From Candidatus Thalassarchaeum sp. (GTDB taxonomy: Archaea > Thermoplasmatota > Poseidoniia > Poseidoniales > Thalassarchaeaceae): a stretch of 51,528 nt of DNA. The translations under genes and the position numbers were made by a program. The stretch covers positions 1-51,528 of the forward strand of contig JAKURM010000005.1 of the NCBI GenBank assembly GCA_022449945.1, given 5' to 3'. This document shows, piece after piece, positions 48,412 to 51,528 of the stretch; within the stretch, counting starts at the first letter, position 1; every line of letters begins with the position of its first letter. A model generated the notes under the pieces. The model did no database searches, was not told where the DNA came from, and saw only the letters and a list, made by a program, of their open reading frames with translations.

Positions 48412-49539
48412 TTATTCTTCTTCAATTTGTTTGATTGAGCTGTTGGGGGATGATGCCACCGGTTCCCCATCCACGATTCCAGAAAGGTGGAATCTAATTT
48501 CTTTTACCGGGCTAAGAATTATCATTTTGAGGAATTTTTCTTCGTTGGGTTCGAGCGAATTCAGGAACACTTCGTCATTTTGAAACATATGTTCTGGCTC
48601 AACACTAGAAATTTCCACACCTTCTCCGTGGGGAGAATATGCCCTTATAGCCACCATATCCCATCTTTTCCCAATAACTTTGATCCCGATTCCAAATTCT
48701 CCAGGCACCGAAGTCGTCCAAATCAGGGTTTCTGAATTTTCAGTTTTGTAATTGATTTTCGGGCTTCCAAACTCTTTAACGAAAAATTCCCACGATCCAT
48801 CTCCAAGATTCTTCAGAGATCTTTCAATTAGGCCTTTGTCTACCAAAGCCCCATCCTCATCCGCGAATCTCTTCCTTAGCGAGGCAAGGGCCCCTATCTC
48901 TTGTTTGTCAATGCCACTAGGCCCCTTCCCCCCAAACCACCGATTTCTATTCCACCAAAGCACAGTCAGTAAGGGAAGCAATAGGAAAACACCCGCAAAG
49001 ATGTAGAAATTCATGAACATCCATGATAGGTCTTCATACTCTTCTTGTTCGATCATAGCCGGACCTTTGTTGATTAACGTAAACGAATAATTCACTTCCT
49101 GCCCGGAATCTCCTTGGTTCTCAACTCTGACGGCATGATAACCCATGGAAAGATTCATCTCGCCAGATTTTCCATTCTGAGAAACATCTGAATTATGGAT
49201 ACTAACTGACTCCTCAATCTTCCAGTTGGTCTGGTTTAGTGACTGTACCTGGATACTGACCTGGTTACTGGATACAATCTCAACTCTCGTTCCGTTGGAA
49301 GAACTAATCTTCAACGCGAAAATGTCCACTGAGTCGTTTTCTGAAAAACCGCCGTTTACTTCAAAACCAACAAAGGTAACTTGCCATCTCTGGTCTGGAC
49401 TATCCTCTCCCCATAAGAAGTCGGGGGCATCTCCAATTTCATGAGTAATCTGTACAATTTCCGAGTCTTGCTGGGCATTTGAGGCTTGAGAAAGCAGTAC
49501 AAACACTGCAATTGATGATGCCAAGAAAACACCCCTCAT
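48412..49539 (-). CDS. Membrane protein with signal peptide, extracellular domain, TM helix and cytoplasmic domain; unknown function
   Basis: MRGVFLASSIAVFVLLSQASNAQ signal; MFMNFYIFAGVFLLLPLLTVLWWNRNRWFGG TM; no recognised family. Confidence 0.7.
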   Translation of the reverse strand: MRGVFLASSIAVFVLLSQASNAQQDSEIVQITHEIGDAPDFLWGEDSPDQRWQVTFVGFEVNGGFSENDSVDIFALKISSSNGTRVEIVSSNQVSIQVQSLNQTNWKIEESVSIHNSDVSQNGKSGEMNLSMGYHAVRVENQGDSGQEVNYSFTLINKGPAMIEQEEYEDLSWMFMNFYIFAGVFLLLPLLTVLWWNRNRWFGGKGPSGIDKQEIGALASLRKRFADEDGALVDKGLIERSLKNLGDGSWEFFVKEFGSPKINYKTENSETLIWTTSVPGEFGIGIKVIGKRWDMVAIRAYSPHGEGVEISSVEPEHMFQNDEVFLNSLEPNEEKFLKMIILSPVKEIRFHLSGIVDGEPVASSPNSSIKQIEEE

Positions 49540-49599
49540 TATTGGCCGGATGGCGTCTATGTTTAGAATCCTTCAAGCGAAACTCATCAATGGGGGTGC

Positions 49600-51381
49600 A
49601 TGGGCGAGCGAGCACTTGGTAGGGATGTCGTTTCCAGGCACCGTTTTGCACGATTTTTCTCAATTGGCGATAGGAGAAATCCCAATTCGTGGACTCCTGG
49701 GCTAATCCTCTCAGAAGAAGATCAGGATTTACCGTTGTCTTTCGCCCCCTTCTCACTATCTCGTAACACCGAGTTCCTCCCTGCTAAGTCAGTAATTTCA
49801 ACTCGCTCAAACCTGTGTTTCCCCTTCGACTCTTTGGATAGGTGGGAGATGGACGAAGGGCTGATACTACCCCCCAGTCTAGTTGAATCCGACTCCGGGG
49901 AGTTCGGCGATGGGATTGAGCTGCTGCCGATTTCTTGGAATTCTCTACATCACGATGAAAGAATTACCGCTATAGATTTCCAGCCCTCCATGGTGGTTCT
50001 TACGGATTCACCCCAGTTGGCTAACCTCCCGGGAATGCTCGAAAGGGCTTTGCTTACAATTCGAACAAAGTTCCCAGCCTCATTGGTTTGGACTCCGGGA
50101 ATAGCTGGTCCAGACAACTGTGCACTATTGTCATGGATGGGTGTGGATGTATTCGATTTGTCTCGATCTAGGCATGCATCGTCTCTTGGCGTTTTACTTA
50201 CTGGGACGGGTCCTAGACATCCAGAGGAGACTTCAGGCGAGGACTCCTCCATGAAATCGCAATGCGAATATTGGATGCACGCAATTTCACAAACCAGAGC
50301 AGCAATACGAAATGGCTCATTGAGGGAGCTTGCAGAAAGAAGCTCGACATCTAGCCCCCGCTCTGTAGAGCACCTACGTTGGCACGACCGCTTGTCTTGT
50401 GAGATTTCTAATGATCTGGGAATTCTCCCCATTAGCGAGAATATTGGCGGGAAGCTAAGATGTTACTCTTTTGAAAGTAGAAATGACCCAGTAGTGAAGG
50501 ATTGGAGGACTAGGGTTGCAGAGAAACACATGCCTCCTGAGCATCAAAGGAACGTCATGGTTCTATTGCCCTGCTCGGCAAAGAAGCCTTACAAATTGTC
50601 CCAGAGTCATTCTCGCTTCAGGAGGTCACTGAGAAGCCCCTTTGTCCATGAGGTGATGGTAACAGCTCCCCTGGGGCTGGTCCCAAGAGAATTGGAAGAG
50701 ATTTGGCCCGCGGCCCACTATGATATTCCAGTAACCGGAGATTGGGATTCTGATGAGTTGGATTCTATTCGATATATGGTATCACGCCTGGTAGAAAGAG
50801 TTGGCTACTCGTCAATTGTAAACCACTCAGGGGTTGATTTCGAGATTGAGGGGATCGAAGTAGTAGACACTAGGGCAGGAGAAACGGCTGGGTCTAAATC
50901 TGCCCTCTCAAGGCTTCAAAACGAAGTCGAGATTGCACTGGAAAATACTGGATTGATAGAATTTCCCGAAAGACCAAGAATGATGACATTAAAGTCAATT
51001 TCTAGATTTTTGCTCGATTCAGACTCTTGGTTGGATGGCTCTGAAATTCGTGGAAGGCCACCTATCCTGACCATTTTCTCTAATGGCGTACAGATAGCAA
51101 AATGGAATCCCAGAAGGGGTATGTTCTCATTTTCTAAGTCGAGCCTGGAATTATTGGATGAATTGGGAGTTCTCAAGAGGATTGTTCTGAATGACGAAGT
51201 CTCATGGTCAGGAGATATTTTCCCTAGCTACATAGACTCATTCGATCCAATGATCCGTGCCGGAGAAGAACTACTGGTTTTCCAGAAATCTAGATTGGTT
51301 GGATCTGCAAGATCTGTTGCTCCTGGTTGGGAATGGCCTCATGGGCCTGGTAAGTTGGCAAAGGCAAAGCACCGTCTGTGA
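49600..51381 (+). CDS. arcS: Archaeosine synthase (ArcS, TGT-like/DUF5591/PUA)
   Basis: VMVLLPCSAKKPYKLSQSHSRFRRSLRSPFVHEVMVTAPLGLVPRELEEIWPAAHYDIPVTGDWDSDE is the diagnostic ArcS region; PUA-like C-terminus. Confidence 0.85.
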   Translation: MGERALGRDVVSRHRFARFFSIGDRRNPNSWTPGLILSEEDQDLPLSFAPFSLSRNTEFLPAKSVISTRSNLCFPFDSLDRWEMDEGLILPPSLVESDSGEFGDGIELLPISWNSLHHDERITAIDFQPSMVVLTDSPQLANLPGMLERALLTIRTKFPASLVWTPGIAGPDNCALLSWMGVDVFDLSRSRHASSLGVLLTGTGPRHPEETSGEDSSMKSQCEYWMHAISQTRAAIRNGSLRELAERSSTSSPRSVEHLRWHDRLSCEISNDLGILPISENIGGKLRCYSFESRNDPVVKDWRTRVAEKHMPPEHQRNVMVLLPCSAKKPYKLSQSHSRFRRSLRSPFVHEVMVTAPLGLVPRELEEIWPAAHYDIPVTGDWDSDELDSIRYMVSRLVERVGYSSIVNHSGVDFEIEGIEVVDTRAGETAGSKSALSRLQNEVEIALENTGLIEFPERPRMMTLKSISRFLLDSDSWLDGSEIRGRPPILTIFSNGVQIAKWNPRRGMFSFSKSSLELLDELGVLKRIVLNDEVSWSGDIFPSYIDSFDPMIRAGEELLVFQKSRLVGSARSVAPGWEWPHGPGKLAKAKHRL

Positions 51382-51411
51382 CGATTTTTCTTCCGTTAAT
51401 TGCTACGTAGT

Positions 51412-51418
51412 GGTTAAA
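51412..51418 (+). promoter_or_regulatory. TATA-like element GGTTAAA upstream of the S15 gene
   Basis: Same GGTTAAA string as upstream of aglB and of the 30780 gene; 39 nt before the S15 ATG. Confidence 0.35.
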
Positions 51419-51456
51419 GAGGGAGAGTATTTCGCCCGGCTGCCCGAGGTAGAGAC

Positions 51457-51528
51457 ATGTCAAGGATGCACAGCAGAGGCAAGGGGAAAAGTGGCTCATC
51501 CAAGCCGAATTCCACGAAACCCCCGGAA
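51457..51528 (+). CDS. rps15: 30S ribosomal protein S15 (archaeal type), 3' truncated by window edge
   Basis: ATG at 51457 gives MSRMHSRGKGKSGSSKPNSTKPPE, matching the archaeal/eukaryotic S15/uS15 N-terminus; preceded by GAGGTAG. Absent from the ORF track because it is short and truncated. Confidence 0.85.
   Translation, partial: MSRMHSRGKGKSGSSKPNSTKPPE

Noticed and set aside
51290-51499. 69-aa minus-strand ORF at the right edge
   Set aside because: Overlaps the arcS 3' end and the S15 start on the + strand; no motif.

Overview
The window looks like a roughly 50% GC archaeal chromosome segment. It is most consistent with Marine Group II / Poseidoniales-type Euryarchaeota, judging by AglB, CarS, ArcS, archaeal S15 and giant TSP3/Ig-type secreted proteins; this taxonomic call is an inference. 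About 25 genes are supportable. Housekeeping genes are gdhA, carS, purD, dnaJ, a UPF0201-like gene, archaeosine synthase arcS, and the first 24 codons of ribosomal protein S15 at the right edge, which the ORF track missed. The accessory content is dominated by surface biology. (i) A left-truncated giant protein carries a transglutaminase-like domain, Ig-like repeats, a TM helix and a DUF4129-like tail. (ii) An AglB/STT3 oligosaccharyltransferase with an extra ~1,750-aa C-terminal extension is followed by a membrane-anchored subtilase, a beta-helix/MopE-motif surface protein and a STAND-type HTH-NTPase-TPR regulator, all on the + strand. (iii) A 1.9-kaa secreted protein has a beta-propeller-like block embedded in TSP3 calcium-binding repeats. 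A separate minus-strand cluster encodes an RHH regulator, a small basic ORF, a receiver-like/PEP-synthase-type ATP-grasp protein, an XPD/DinG-like helicase and a hypothetical protein. It lies divergent from an HD phosphohydrolase, and the gap between them contains an 11-bp-phased operator-like repeat. I saw no tRNA, rRNA, CRISPR array or transposase. All calls come from reading the sequence and translations by eye; no database search was run.
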